Shown: positions 38,614 through 52,096, numbered from the stretch's first letter. The stretch is DNA of 64,000 nucleotides from Sesamum alatum (GCA_034509735.1 JACGWO010000002.1:42735702-42799701); one strand, 5' to 3'. The notes: a model not told the origin generated them from the letters alone. Numbers and translations: made by a program.

Positions 38614-38829
38614 GAAGTTTTTGCCGGTGACTCATTTTGAAGTTCTTGAAATAGAACTGGAGCTGGAAGTGCAATTCTGGCTTTTGCCTAAATACAGTCA
38701 TAGTTCAAACCATTATGGTATTGGCAATAATATTGGTAGATGTTATTCCACGTAGTCGGATGCATTATATGATGCTAAAAGCTCTAATAATTTAGTAAAA
38801 TTACAAAATCAAATACTATAAACATAAAC

Positions 38830-39301
38830 TACTACTGAATATGTGTCCGAATTTAGTAAGTCCACTGGGATCTGGTCTAAATAAGGAAAGATTCAAATAT
38901 ACTTAGGTAAGTTTGGAATCTTGAAACATGATCTGCAAGTCAAAAAATGGTAAGAATCACATGGGGAAGGCATCGGTTATAATATTCTGATACTTAAGTC
39001 GGCAAGGCCGTTAGATGAGGAAGGTGAATCTCGTAAGAGAATATTAAGTAGTCGAGATTGTACATGGAGTATGAAGTGCTAGTATTTACAAACGTCCTGA
39101 GTTGTACGATTTCACATGAACTATTAATCCATGAATAATCGGGTGGTCATCATGGGTCCATACATACTCAAGTTCAAATCAAGTTGGGGCCGAGTCGGTA
39201 TGATTTGAATTTAAAAGACTGGATCTTGACATATTCTGTAATTAAAATAAGAGTTAGGGGTATTTGGTAAATTTTAAAGATCTTGAGGTAACCCCCACAC
39301 C
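38830..39301. mobile_element. Degenerate LTR related to the solo LTR at 4612-5094
   Basis: It shares GATACTTAAG and a terminal GAGGTAACCCCCACA-type end at a matching distance (about 313 bp against 323). Boundaries and TSD could not be fixed, so limits are approximate. Confidence 0.4.
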
Positions 39302-41139
39302 ACTACTCATTAGATCATATTAAGAGGTTGTAGAATAAAATTTCATAAAACATTGTTTTCAAATTTGAATTTGTAATAAAAATAGTTCATTATCAATAGT
39401 AGTAAGAAATATGCGTTGCACATGTAACAGTATATTGAGTAAATAAAATTTACGGAAAAAAAAAGTGTAAATTTCATTAACGGATATTCCATTCACCATA
39501 ATATAATGTAATTGGACATTATTATCGATAGTACCCCAATACAATGATTCCGTGAATTATTGTATAGGTCTTGCCTAATATATTAGGAATGATTATAGCC
39601 TAATTGTGCAATGCAAATGTACGGCATAAGATTTACGTGGTCCAAAAACTTCTTTGATTTTTACGATTGCTCAAAATCAATTTTTACAAGAATTGTTTCG
39701 AGTAAATTATTAATAGAAGGCCACATGTCAACTACTTATACTAAATTACTTTGTCATGTATTTTAAAATTATAATTTTACCTGTAAATTTAAATATAATA
39801 TTGAGATAGACCCCATCCTTTTAACATATGGTACGTTTATTTTGTTCCAATATATACCAAGGTAGCCAAACTTATGCTTTGTCGAATTAAGATATTCCAA
39901 TTGCTTTAAATTGATGAAATTGGAATATATTTATAGACAGAGTTAGGAGACAGTATCTTGTTTGGTGGGGTGTAAGTATTTAAAATAATCATGGTAGGGG
40001 GCATGCCCAAGATGGACAATGACAATTATATCCTTTACGATCGGTGCAAACTACCTCTAGATCCATCAAAATGTTTTATAAAGTACATTAATTTTTATAT
40101 ATATATATTAATCAAGAAATTATTGGTAATTACTATGCAAAGACAATCACAAAAATTAACAATACCACAAAATTAAATTTAGGGTTAATTATACTTAGAC
40201 CTCGCTCAAAATGCAAAATTACATGTTCCCCAAAAAAGTTTTGAAATTGCACTTACACCCCCTCCAAAAATTCATTATTTACACCTGATCCCCTTGTTAG
40301 TTTTGTATAGGCCCGAGACGTTAAACGCAATGAAAATTAAAAATTTAATTACAATATAATATTGCAACACCACGATGCGGATCTCATGCATAAATGAGTC
40401 AATCGAATTGTTTAGAGATACCAGTCTTTGGTGCACTTCGGTTGATGTAGAGGATGTGATATTCTCAAGAATTTTCCTTTCTAAGCTAACGTGGAAAAGG
40501 CTTTAAGTCCTCCGGCAAGTTAAAATCGTTCGGACCATCATTCACAGTAGAAACACAAGTGTCTTCCCTCTAAAGATAGTCCACAACACCTATGATAGAA
40601 TCTCCTACAACCCTATGCTAGTAGGTGTTATAGAATTATGGTGGATCACCTTGATCCACGGAGAAAAACGAGAGAATACTTCTCTTTTTGGAGTGAAAGA
40701 GAGCAAGTACAAGGGCTAGACTTTCTAGCATAAAAAAATACATCATATGTATTTTGTGGATGTTGGCCAAGAGCAAGAGAAGAAGTGAGGGAGAGAGCTA
40801 GACCTTCTAGCTTTGTGAAATGAATATGCTCACATCTTTTCTCCCAACATCCCAACCATATTTTCATCAACATCCTCAAAAAATGAGTTCATCTAAGCTC
40901 ATATATATAGACAAGAGCCAAGATCACATTCAATAAATATAGACACAAACATGTATGAGACAACTTTTGTCTTGTCATCTCCTAATGTCCCCTCTACATA
41001 GACAAACTTTACTAAAGTCACACCTTGGTACTTTCATTTTAAAAAAATGACGTTTTGTCTTGGTTCATTGAATCTTGTCCTCATTTGTTATGTGGGCTTG
41101 TGGCTTGGGTTTGATTTCAATTCCCAATTGGATCAAACC

Positions 41140-41430
41140 TAAACTTAATTCATGCTTGCCTAGGCCCATAATGCTTAGTTCATTAATTAAACATAACTCA
41201 AATCAATTAATCTAATTAATTGATTTACAAGCCCAATAATTAATTTTCAATTTATTGATCATAAGTATTTAATTAATCAAATTAATTAATACTTATGAAT
41301 TTCTTTTAATCAATTAATCTAATTAATTGATCACAAGCTCAAACCAATTAATATCAATTAATTGAACGCAAGTCTTAATTAATCAAATTAATTAATACTT
41401 GTGATTCCTATCAAATAGGCTCCAAACTAA
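41140..41430. repeat. Cluster of interspersed ATTAATTGAT/ATTAATTAAT palindromes
   Basis: At least eight copies of TCAATTAAT..ATTAATTGA and AATTAATTAATACTTATG alternate with short unique spacers. The stretch is self-complementary and could form hairpins. Confidence 0.75.
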
Positions 41431-41751
41431 ATAATCATATTATTTATTTCTTATGGGTCGACTTCATAAATTAATTTAAATCCTTAAATTAATTGACATC
41501 TTCTCCATAATTAATTATATTAATTAATTCCAAAATTCCATCATGAATTTGTGTGTGATCCTTTAGGTTCATTACTCAGCTAGACTTGGGCTTGCATCAC
41601 ATATAAATTTAATTATCAAGTTATTTACGTTAGATTAATTAGATCATATCATAATTAATCACCCTCAATTAACTCCTTAATTGGAGGGTACCCGTTACCA
41701 TGGGTGGTCACCTAGCAGTAGTCCATGGCACTAGAGAATAGGTGAATCTAC

Positions 41752-42105
41752 GTGAACTTGTAAATTACGAGTTCCATACAAATACAGTCATTCGATCAAG
41801 CTAATCTCCCGATCGAAGTCTAGGGCATGGAATTGCAATCGGTTCCCATCTTGGATTTTAATATCTATGTATATAAACTCTACACTTTGTACTAGTCATT
41901 TATCAACATAGGAAACTCCTTTATCAACAAGTACATGAACTTGTAAGTTACGAGTTCCATAAAAATACAGTCCTTCCATCAAGCTAATCTCCAAATCGAA
42001 GTTTAGGGCACGAAATTGCAATCGGTTCCCATCTTGAATTTTGATATCTATGTATAAACTCTACACTTTGTGTTAGTCATTATCAACAGAAAACTCCTTT
42101 CCTAT
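41752..42105. repeat. Tandem duplication of about 180 bp inside the LTR
   Basis: GTGAACTTGTAAATTACGAG (41752) recurs as ATGAACTTGTAAGTTACGAG (41935). Both units contain CATCAAGCTAATCTCC-like, TGCAATCGGTTCCCATCTTG and ATAAACTCTACACTTTGT. Confidence 0.85.
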
Positions 42106-43280
42106 TTGATCAACTACCATGGCCACGGATTTTGGATAACACAATGTAGATAACATAGGAGATTCTTCATCATCTCATGATGAGTGATGGATCCTATCTT
42201 GGAACTCACCAACCTCCATGCATGCTCTGACTATGTCTGAATCATGGCTTTTTAACAACTATAGAAGAAACTATAGTTGCGTCAAACATGATCAAGTCAT
42301 AGCTGTCCTATGTACAAGGTTACTGCGGAACCTCAAGTCAAACGACCACTTAATGCACTATCGTAACAAAGGAGAATCAAGTCATACCGATCATGTCCCA
42401 CGAGGCTTCCATATGACATCTCCTACGGGCCAGTTCAGTGAACTTGATAACTCCTTATCAAGCACCCACTAAAGTGCGTAGACGCCATACGTCATTGTGT
42501 ATGAAACGCAACAATCATCATATGAACGCATCACTTAGTGCAAGTCTCTAAGGAATCATGGTCGATGCCCCGTCTCGACCGATTCATCGACTTTGAATAT
42601 TTTAGATCAAATCATAGAGGTTGGTTTCATGATCGCCATCATATGCGTGAGCCAACCCCGTAGCACTATGATCTAAGGGCTTCAAACAAATGCATACAAA
42701 TATTGTATTAAGCATAAGATTATGGCCAAATAACAATTCTTAATATTAACATTTTATTAAAAAAGATTGTTTAGAATGGCAGATAATGAGCCAACAATTG
42801 GTTTGACGGTCACCAATTCTAACACGCCTTTTGTTACGATTTGGACGAAAAATGCTGACGTTAGCCAAAAATTACTTAAAAGTCCAATTTTACCTTTCAT
42901 TTAACATTCCCATGTAATAATTTTGTACTTACAAAGGAAAAAATGTAATGATCTTAACCTTACTCCATATATATATATATATTTATATATTACATTTATC
43001 ATTTTATAAGTGCAAAAACATGTCAGAAATATTAAATGAGAGGGCAAAATCAAAAATTTATGTAATCTTTTTTGTTGACGTTAGCATTTTCCATCCAAAC
43101 CCTAATGAAATAGGGTGGAGTGTAAATGGAGAATTTTGAAAGGGATGTAAGTATTATTTAAAAAGTTCTTTGGGGGAAAGTATAATTTTTCATTCTTAGA
43201 GGATGTCTAAGTGTAATTAACCCTTGAATTTGTGTCTAAAATTTTCTTGTGGATGTTGACCCAAATCTTGTAATTTTTTT

Positions 43281-43553
43281 GGGTAAATTATATTTACACC
43301 TTCTAATTTATGGTTTATTTTTATAAATAATTCTTGTCTTTTGAGTAATTACATAAACCATCCTTGATGGCAAAAAAAAAATTGGATAGTTTATGTTTAT
43401 GATGTTGATATTTTTTGGGGTGTATCCATAAAAGTAGTGGTGGTTTGTGAAAATAATGTTGACGTTTCTGATGACTAGGCGTGTAATTTTTTAAAATGCA
43501 TGAGTAAGTTATATAAATAATCATAACTTAGGGGGAGTAAATATAATTATTCC
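43281..43553. mobile_element. MITE family 3, intact-length copy
   Basis: GGGTAAATTATATTTACACC at the left, GTAAATATAATTATTCC at the right; the same internal phrases as the other family 3 copies (TTGTCTTTTGAGTAATTAC). TSD not clear. Confidence 0.65.
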
Positions 43554-43871
43554 TAATATTTAAATTATTTGTGTCCCAATCCCTGCTACTCACCACTTCT
43601 CTAATTATGCCACATTGACGGGTCTATAAATTTTTTATATGTAGAGAAACTATTATTTGATCCTTTTTTTTTTTTTATTTTAAAACTCACTTGGAATAGG
43701 CTAGAAATGAACCACGGGTCTTACACTATAGCTCAGGCCCGTTCCTGATATTTTTGTGGTTTTAGGGCGAGAAATAAAAAAGAGGCCCCTAACGAAGCAT
43801 ATCTAAAATAGTTAATCCATGGCTATAACCTTTTTTATTATAATTTTAGTTGATCAATGCCTTAACAAATA

Positions 43872-44294
43872 GGGTAAATTACATCTACCTCCCCTAAGGT
43901 TTGACACAATTATAAATACCCCTCATTGTTTGAAAAATTACAAATATCTCCATGAGGTTTGTAACCGTCTAACAAATAACTCATTTCCATCGATTTATAT
44001 GGGTGACTGGCCAAAATGCCCTTATCCATTTTATTTAATTTTCAAAATTCTTTAATTTTTTTGGACTACAATGCGCAGGGAGAGGTTCTTAAAGTTTTTT
44101 ATACAGAGGAGTTAATAATGCAATTTGCCTCGGTTGTTTTTTCTACAATTTAACTATAAAATTAAGGGCAAAATGGTCAATTTCAGGCCTTTGGTTGAAA
44201 ATTACAAACCTCATGGGGTATTTGTAATTTTTCAAACAACGATGGGGTATTTGTAATTATGCCAAATCTCAGGGGAGGTAGATGTAATTTATCC
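43872..44294. mobile_element. MULE-type MITE, family 1, copy 2
   Basis: 423 bp, ends GGGTAAATTACATCTACC and GGTAGATGTAATTTATCC, perfect 9-bp target duplication TAACAAATA (43863-43871 and 44295-44303). It shares GGACTACAATGCGCAGGGAG with the copy at 24421-24812. Its ends are cleaner than copy 1, so it is probably younger. Confidence 0.92.
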
Positions 44295-44684
44295 TAACAA
44301 ATAATGTGCCATATACCCAAAAAACAAAGCAGCACAAGAAAGTAGATTTTTTAGAAAAGTGGAGAAGTGACGAGTTTTGGGACAAATTATGAGAATTATT
44401 GAGAATATATGATAAGAGAGTACGTAAAAATGTGAGAAGTCAATTTGCAAGAGTCCTTTCAATTCCTAATTCCTTGTAGTATTTTTATTGAATATAATAA
44501 TTGTTTTACATAATTAATATTCATAGTAATAGTAGAAGGGTAATTTGGGCTGGGTGGAGGCCCCCTTGAGGGTTGGGCCCTGGACCGTCGCCCTAGACGA
44601 CCCACCTTCAGGAGCAGCCCTGCTATAACTTCAAACCATTATTGACTTTCAATAATTAAAAAAGATTGAGTGAATAACAAATAT

Positions 44685-44968
44685 CTAACCAATAATATCC
44701 TGGTCTAGTGGTTAAGGTTGAGGTCCTATGATCTTCAAGGTCATGGATTAGAACCCCATCAATGCGTGAGATGATAGTTACTGTATAATAGGATTGTTTG
44801 TATACTGTAACAGTAAGGGGTTGTTGAGATTTAATTTATGTGGTATTGTTAATCAATGTATGATTATTGTAATTGTCTCAATTAGATATTGATAGTCGAT
44901 ATGACTAAATGTAATCGATTTAGTTCAATTAATAATATTCATCGCTTTCACTTCAAAAAAAAATAAAA
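44685..44968 (+). mobile_element. tRNA-derived SINE, copy 1
   Basis: An A-box TGGTCTAGTGGTTAAGG (44701-44717) and degenerate B-box GGATTAGAACCCC (44745-44757) are followed by a roughly 200-bp body and an A-rich tail. The target duplication AACAAATAT lies at 44676-44684 and 44969-44977. The body (ATCAATG.GTG.GATGATAGT, GTAATCGATTTAGTT) matches the copy at 57090. Confidence 0.85.
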
Positions 44969-45694
44969 AACAAATATGTGAGTCCGGATGATTGATTGTG
45001 TACGTCACTATGAAAAAATTGATTCTTTTTTTTTTCATATTTATGAATGATTACAATTTAAAAATCATGAACTATCTATTACAGTCAAATAAAATTACTA
45101 AATTAATATAAAAATTTAAATTTTAATCATAATTAATTTATTTCTCATGATTTTAAATATGGGTAAAGTTAGGACCTCAATTGTGAAAATAATGGTAGTT
45201 GTTCAACATTGATTAATTAGTATTTACTGTAATTTTTCAATATTAATCCTAACCAAAAAGTCATATTAATTTCTTCTGGTGCGTCCACGAATGTATTATC
45301 CTACATTATGTGAACCTTTCCAAATTTCATGGGTCGATTATATAACTAGGCTTCAAAAGTTATAATTAAACTAATAATTTAAAATTCATCTAATAAAGAT
45401 TTATTTAATTTTTTTTGGCCAAATTCTTCCCTCTATATTAAATTCTTCTATCTAAATGTAACATTAATTTCTGAAAGTCGGTGAAGGAGGAACACGTCAT
45501 CCAATCCTTGTAGTTGCTTACTCAGCAATTGAGGTTAATATATACAAAAATCAAATCTGCTTAAATGATTGATTTAAAATTTAAATAACTTTTTATAAAA
45601 AAAATTGATAATAAAAGATATATAGTTGTCAAATAAATAATTTTGGGTTATTCGTGCACTACTTTCGGACGATAACTTGTTAATGTTAGGTTTT

Positions 45695-46231
45695 GGGGAT
45701 AATTCACCGCGATCCTCGAAAGTTCGATATAATTACACGTAAATTTTTATAGTTTGAAAAAATACATCTTGTATTTTTAATAATTATTTTTGTCTAATAA
45801 ATTGATCCATAAACTAATCAAAATTATTGAATTTGTTGATATTAGTAAAAAAATTGAATAAAAACTCATATTACTCTCGGTTGACTTATTATTAACTTAT
45901 TGCAGGCCAAATAAATCATTTTCTGACTAAACTACCTTTATAAGGGTGGAAATGTACCTCCCAACATGCATTAACGTGTAAAGATGTACAAGGTTAATTT
46001 GGTCATAAAAGAATTAATTTGTTTGACATGCAATAAGTGAGTAATAAGTTAATCAGGGTTAAATATGGATTTTTCATTCAATTTTTTTTAATATCACTAA
46101 ATTCAGTAAGTTTTGATTAGCAAATAAATCTATTTTTCAGATGAACGAACATCTGGAGAGCTAGATGTGATCTTTCAAATCATCGAGGGTTTACGTGTTA
46201 TTACACCAAATCCAGGACGGTGTAATATTCC
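45695..46231. mobile_element. TIR element, family related to MITE families 1-3
   Basis: Left GGGGATAATTCACCGCGATC, right inverse GGACGGTGTAATATTCC; the arms include GATATAATTACACGTAAA and its inverse near 46190. A related decayed copy spans about 48240-48665. TSD not convincing. Confidence 0.5.
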
Positions 46232-46404
46232 TAATTTTTAATGCCTTTTGCTTATAAATCATGGAGTTGTACCTACCACTCTCCAATTATTCCTTCATAT
46301 CCGCATTGCTGACGTTATATAACGACGATGCATTGTGTGACACAACCTCTTGTAATTTCTTCTTATTATGTGACACACCGTTATCTACTTCCGATAATAA
46401 TTAA

Positions 46405-47156
46405 GGTTAAATACAATTATCATCTCTAAAATATTCATCTCAAATTAATTATCCTTAAAGTATTGAGATCTTAAAAAAAACCTGATCTTCTAACTCTTTT
46501 AATTTTTAAATTTAAAATGACCATTTTAACCTTAGTAAAATTTGCTTTCTAAAAATAATTTAAAAAAATTAAAATACCAAAATCACTCTTTGTCAAACTT
46601 TGTCTAATTCTAGTTTCACTTGTTTATCGGACTCTTTTTATTTTTATAATTCTAAAGTATTTGGAGATCATTTTATTTTAGTTTTACTTATTTGTCAAAC
46701 CAAGCAAGTGAAAAATAAATTTATACATGTATATAATTACTATATATATTATAAATATATATTAATTGTATATTTTTTATTAATTTATCAGCCCTTCTGA
46801 TTTTATTAATTGTAGATTTTGTTTAAATATATATATATATGTATGTATAAATTTATTTTTAATTTGGTTTGACAAATAAGTGAAATTAAAATAAAATAAA
46901 CTTTAAGTACTTTAGGATTGTGAAAATAAAAAGAGTTCGATGAAAGAGTGAAACTAGAATTAGACAGAGTTCCGGCAATGGTGATTTTGGTATTTTAGAA
47001 ATTCTTTTATTTTTCTTTTCATGAAGAAACTTTTAGTAAGGGTAAAATGGACTTTTTAAACTTAAAAAGTAAAGGAGTTAGAAGGTTAAAGGGTTTTTTG
47101 AAGATTTTAATACTTTAGTGGGGTAATTGATGTGGGGTGGTAACTGTATTTAACCC
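46405..47156. mobile_element. MULE-type MITE, family 2, copy 2
   Basis: 752 bp; ends GGTTAAATACAATTATCATC and GGTGGTAACTGTATTTAACCC; perfect 9-bp target duplication AATAATTAA (46396-46404 and 47157-47165). Collinear with 37566-38332. Confidence 0.88.
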
Positions 47157-47337
47157 AATAATTAAAAGTGTAAACTTTTCACATATTTAAGTGGAGATTT
47201 ATGATTAATGATGTCATAATTAGGAATTAAGAGTAAAGTTTCATAAATATGTTTGAATTCAACCAAACATATGGGTATTCGTCTTATTTTTTGTGAGCTT
47301 TTGAGTTTATTGTAATTTATTTTATTGTTATCAATTA

Positions 47338-47625
47338 GGGATAATTACATTTACATCCCTGACGTATGATTTGTTTATACAAACCACCTATTGTCTTTTG
47401 AATAATTATACGTACATCCTCCAGAAACATCAACATCAGTTACACAAACCACCCTTACTTTTGAGGAATGACACACACACACACACACACACACACTCCA
47501 AAAATGTCAACATCATTACAGAAACTATCCATTTTTTTTTTTTTTTTTGTTATTATGGGTGTTTTCTGTAATTATACAAAATGTATAAACAGATTATAGA
47601 TTAAGGGTGTAAATATAATGATCCC
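47338..47625. mobile_element. MITE family 3 copy with 9-bp TSD
   Basis: GGGATAATTACATTTACATCC to AAATATAATGATCCC, flanked by TATCAATTA (47329-47337) and TATTAATTA (47626-47634), one mismatch. It contains a (CA)n microsatellite at 47470-47496. Confidence 0.8.
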
Positions 47626-47634
47626 TATTAATTA

Positions 47635-49364
47635 TATTAATGTAGTGATTGAATATTAATGCATGGATTGAATCATTGTATTACTTAATTTATTAAGTTA
47701 TTGATGTAATTATGTAATTACCGTTTAGAAAAATAGAGATCCATTTTTCGATTCGTATGCTTGTGAGGATTAATGGGATGAAGAAATTAATACGATAGGA
47801 ACAAAAAGATAGGAACGACTAGTATAACAAAAACCTTGAAGGGAGATCTAAGAATTTAAAAATTTTGTGCTGTTGAAAATTATCATGTCATAATCAAACT
47901 CTCAAATGTGAGGGATGATTGGTAGATCTAAATCGTAACACATTGAATGAGTTTGTCATCACAATCCCATTAAAAATATAAGGAGAATCGAAATTCATAT
48001 TTTAAAATCAAGAAAAAAATTACTATAGCAAACGAATTTGTGTTTAAACGATTCAAAGTATGTGGCTTTGGATATTCTTGTTCATTTCCATATACTATGC
48101 TCATTAGGTATTTTAGCATATTCATAGTATATATAGAGAAGATTAATTATTATAAAAATATCAACTTGACACACAATGATTGCCGGAGGGACATATATAA
48201 ACTTCAAAAGTGAGCTATTGGTGGAAAAATGATAGGTATATTTACGCCGTCTTCGATTTAATTATACTTAAATTTTATGTGGTTTAAGAAGTTATTTTTT
48301 ATCTCTCATAAACTTATTATTTATTTATTACAAGTTAAATAAATATTTTCTGATCAAATTATTCTTTCAATGGTGAAGATGTATTCCTCACATGCATTGA
48401 CATATGTGAAAATGTATAATGGTAGTTTGATCGGAAAAGATTTATTTGACCTGCAATAAGTCAGTAATAAGTCAATCAACTGTGAATGTGGTTTTTTATT
48501 CAAATCTTTTTGTTAACAATAAATTTCGATGAATTTTGATTAACAGATAAATCTATTTATTGGATGAAAATAAACGTCAATAATATTAAATGTATTTTTC
48601 AAATCACAAAAAAACTAAGTGCAATTACACCAATTATCGTGCGAAGGACAATTTAATTATTCCAAATATTAAACCCTAATTTTAATTTTATTTCATCATA
48701 ATTAGTGCATGGAGAAATACATGCAAATTCACAAGAAGCCCATCCCTATATTTTGTTTCATTTTTGTTCCATCTTCGATATGGGTCGAAAACAAAATCAA
48801 ACATGACCTACTCCCAAAATAATTTCACTGGGTGTTTTAAAAGGTTTTGGCCCAATCCCCCATACAATAATATATTATATAATTTAATCCACCTATAAAC
48901 AAATAAATATTATTATATACATATATACATTTATAAAAAACATATAAAAGAGACGTGATTTGACAATGAATAGTCTCTTTGTCTCATAATATACAACACA
49001 ATACATACAATACATTTTTTACACTATTTAAAAATAACTGAAACTAATAAAATACTCCAAAAACAAAATCAAATATAATGAAAATTTTCATGAATTTAAG
49101 TTGAATTTGAAGAAGAAAAGCCAAACAATAGGTGTATCTTTAAAGCAACAAAACCCTAATCATTCTTCAATAATTAATTGAGTGTGAAAATGGATGATGG
49201 GTGGGGTGCAATCAGGTGCAAGCAGACGTCAGGAGGGCTGACCCCTCCACCAATAATTGTTGCCTTCAAAAATCTCATCCAATCATCACATATTATCATC
49301 CCCATACTTGCCTCATATCAATTGGATAAAATTCCCTATTTTCTTGCACGCGCGTACACACGTA

Positions 49365-49400
<36 letters not shown>

Positions 49401-49623
49401 TTTAAATTATATCTGAAATGGTGGGTTTGTAATTATAAATTTCAAGTCTCTAATCACAATTTTTGAGTTTATTTGAATAATTCAAAATTAAAAAACTCAA
49501 AAAATTTCAATTTTAATATTAAATTATGTTTTGTTGAATATTGATGTATTTCAAATTTATTTTACATGAATAAATTTAAAATTTCCTCTCAAAACTCTGC
49601 ATTCAAATACAAATTCGTCAATC

Positions 49624-49665
<42 letters not shown>

Positions 49666-50664
49666 GCTCAAACACCAATATCGTCTCAACTTATCCCCAT
49701 TTTATTTTATTTTGTTTTATTCATATATATGTATTATAACAACCTTATCTTGATGACTTTATCTCTGATGCACTGATTTCCATTCCTTACCAAGTCAGTC
49801 TTCTCAATACTATTTCTTTAATATATATATGTCAATATCATTCATTTTAATTAAATAATTGCTTATACATTGTTGGGACATTACTCCATCAACCCCCCAT
49901 TTTTTATTAATTATCTTTATGTTCTAGACATACTTTAGTCCTTTTCTACTTACTAACAATAATTACTATTACTATTTATGTGTATGTTGCGTTAGCTTAT
50001 GCTCATTTTAATTAATCAACTATACTTAGAAATGCGATGCAACAAAGGCATTATGTGAAGTAATTTTTTTCTTGAAAATTGGTCACAATTATTTTTTGTA
50101 TTGATATAGACATGAATTTGTACGACTTATAAGATATAAGGCCTCCTTCTCTTAGAGAGGTATCTTATCGGTTGGAGCTAAAATGAGCAATATCTAGTGA
50201 GGGCTATTGTATCATTTGACTAAGTCTGTGGGATGAGGTCATCCCAAGTCCTTAGTGTGGGGATTGATGACATAAGCACCTGCCAATCATAAATAGAAAC
50301 TGACTTATTTTTATTTATTTTATTGGCGATGATGATGTAAGCAAGCATCAATCAGTAGGAACTGACTTATATGTATTCCTCTTCTTGGAGATATGTGTTT
50401 TTTTTTAGCAGAATGGTATGGCTCGTACGAAGTCAGAATGGATATATCTCACGCTATGAGGTGTTGATCGCTTTTTTAGTCAGAATGATGAAACTCATAC
50501 GAAATTGAAATAGACAATACCTCACACAACGAGGTATCGATCGTGTTGCATGCCCCATCAAACGTATTTTTTCCTGGATTAGTTGGCTTTTATAAAAAAA
50601 TATTTTATTTAAAATTTACATTATTATTATTATTATTATTATTATTTAGAAGGTAGATATTAAT
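47635..50664. other. AT-rich intergenic DNA with microsatellites
   Basis: No gene recognised. It holds a decayed TIR element (48240-48665), (AAT)n at 49371-49400, (AT)n at 49627-49662 and (ATT)n at 50621-50646. 50110-50560 has less AT-rich repeated phrases (ACTGACTTAT twice, CTCGTACGAA/CTCATACGAA twice), possibly an LTR remnant. Confidence 0.5.
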
Positions 50665-50910
50665 GGGTTAGATGCAACTTACCCCTAAGATATGAGAAAT
50701 GAGCAAAAATTTCCTTATGAATTTATTTTTTTTTAGCAAATTACCCTCTATGTTCTGAAAAATGAAGCAAGTTACCCTATATCAATTGAAAACACAGGGT
50801 GTAATTAGCCTCATTTTCCAGACCACAGGGGATAATTTACTATTTTTTTTGTAGATCTTTTTGTATTTACCCATTCTCAATATCACAAGGGGTAAAATTG
50901 CATGCAACCC
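50665..50910. mobile_element. Short TIR element, 246 bp
   Basis: GGGTTAGATGCAACTTACCCC at the left mirrors GGGGTAAAATTGCATGCAACCC at the right. No matching target duplication seen. Confidence 0.55.
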
Positions 50911-51980
50911 GCATACAACAAACTAGAGAGACATAATTTGCTCTATATATATGTGTTTTTTTTTTTTTAAAAAAAAATCATTCAATTATTTTTCATTAGA
51001 AAAGTCAAATATTTATTTTTCGACTAAATGAATCTTGATTGCTAGATTAAGAAACGTAATGAGTGCATTCCTATTTGAAAATTTTACCTAAACTGATTTT
51101 CAATGAATAGAAATTACACTTTGGAAAATATCATATTTTTCAATTTTCACATATATAAACTATAGTAAAGACAAGAACTTGTGGAATGTTTTTTTCGCCA
51201 ACATTCATAATAAGTTAGAAGTTCGAAATAGACAATTAATAACAATAAAAAAGAAAGCGAATGTTTAATTTTTTAAAAAAAGTCATAAAAATATAGCGAA
51301 AATTGTACTATTTGAAATTTAATAACTAATCAAAACTTAAGTATTTTTCAAATGTTCAAAAAACAAAAGAATTAATAACTTTTTCATTATATTCTATTAT
51401 TAAATTATTATAAAACGGAAAGAAATAGACGGGGAAGAAAGTGGGAGGACATTTAGGTAACAATATTTTTTAATCCTATTTTCAATAACCAATGTGATAG
51501 TATACCACACGTAAATTAATTTTGATAAGATCAACCTCGATATTAATATCAAGTCTGATATCAAGAATCAAATATGTAATTATATATGATAGAATCATAA
51601 TAATCTTATCACGCATAACCACTCGAACCAGAATAGCCCTAGAGGTAATATTAATCACAAGAAAAGATGAATGCTTTCTTATCATATAATCCATAAAAGG
51701 GTAGATTTTAAGTGCTTTCCATCACACCCCAATTACAAAAAAAGTAGATTACATAAATTATAAACCCTAATTTGCTAAAAAAATATTATAATACCCCCAT
51801 TGGAAATAAAACATTACTGTAAATAAAAATTGTGTCTTTTTGCATTACCTGGATTCCAATTTCAAACCTATTGCTCTGCCCCTATCCATAATTTTTTTGG
51901 CTGCTATTGAAGTTCAAGGGATCATAAAAGGGGGAGCCTTCTTCCCATTTCAGTGTACTTTTCTCCTTCTCCATTCTATC
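50911..51980. other. Intergenic DNA upstream of the SirB1-like gene
   Basis: AT-rich, nothing recognised; the last 100 bp is the presumed promoter of the next gene. Confidence 0.4.
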
Positions 51981-52006
51981 AACCAATATCTATATACACG
52001 CAGGCC

Positions 52007-52050
52007 TATATATATAGGTGGAGAGAGAAAGAGGGAGGAGAGAGAGAGAG
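52007..52050 (+). promoter_or_regulatory. TATA box and GA-rich initiation region of the SirB1-like gene
   Basis: TATATATATA at 52007-52016 is followed by a GA-rich stretch (52018-52058) typical of plant leaders. Transcription would begin about 52040, giving a leader of nearly 600 nt before the main ATG. Confidence 0.55.
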
Positions 52051-52096
52051 GGAAAGAATCAAAAGGAGAATCTGGGTTGTGGTTATATATTTGCTG

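Larger units (their letters stand above)
40331..42831 (-). mobile_element. Long solo LTR (Copia-like) nested in family 4 element
   Basis: Read on the minus strand, the insert begins TGTTAGAATTGGTGACC (from 42831) and ends ...CATCGTGGTGTTGCAATA...TTTTCA (40331). TG...CA ends and a GCATCGTGGTGTTGCAATA tail resemble Copia LTRs. It lacks coding sequence. The candidate TSD is poor (CGCAA left, CGCCT right), so the exact ends are uncertain. It contains a roughly 180-bp tandem duplication and a cluster of ATTAATT motifs. Confidence 0.5.
40182..43223. mobile_element. TIR element (family 4) split by a large LTR insertion
   Basis: GGGTTAATTATACTTAGACC (40182) is mirrored by GTCTAAGTGTAATTAACCC (ending 43223), and similarity of the arms continues for about 120 bp (CCCCAAAAAAGTTTT...; CTCCAAAAATTCATTATTTA). 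The flanking nonamers TTAAATTTA and TTGAATTTG match at 7 of 9. About 2.5 kb of unrelated DNA sits between the arms. Confidence 0.65.

Noticed and set aside
41140..41430. CRISPR-like array of short repeats with spacers
   Set aside because: Repeats are short, imperfect ATTAATT palindromes of varying length in a plant nuclear retroelement; no array regularity and no cas genes.
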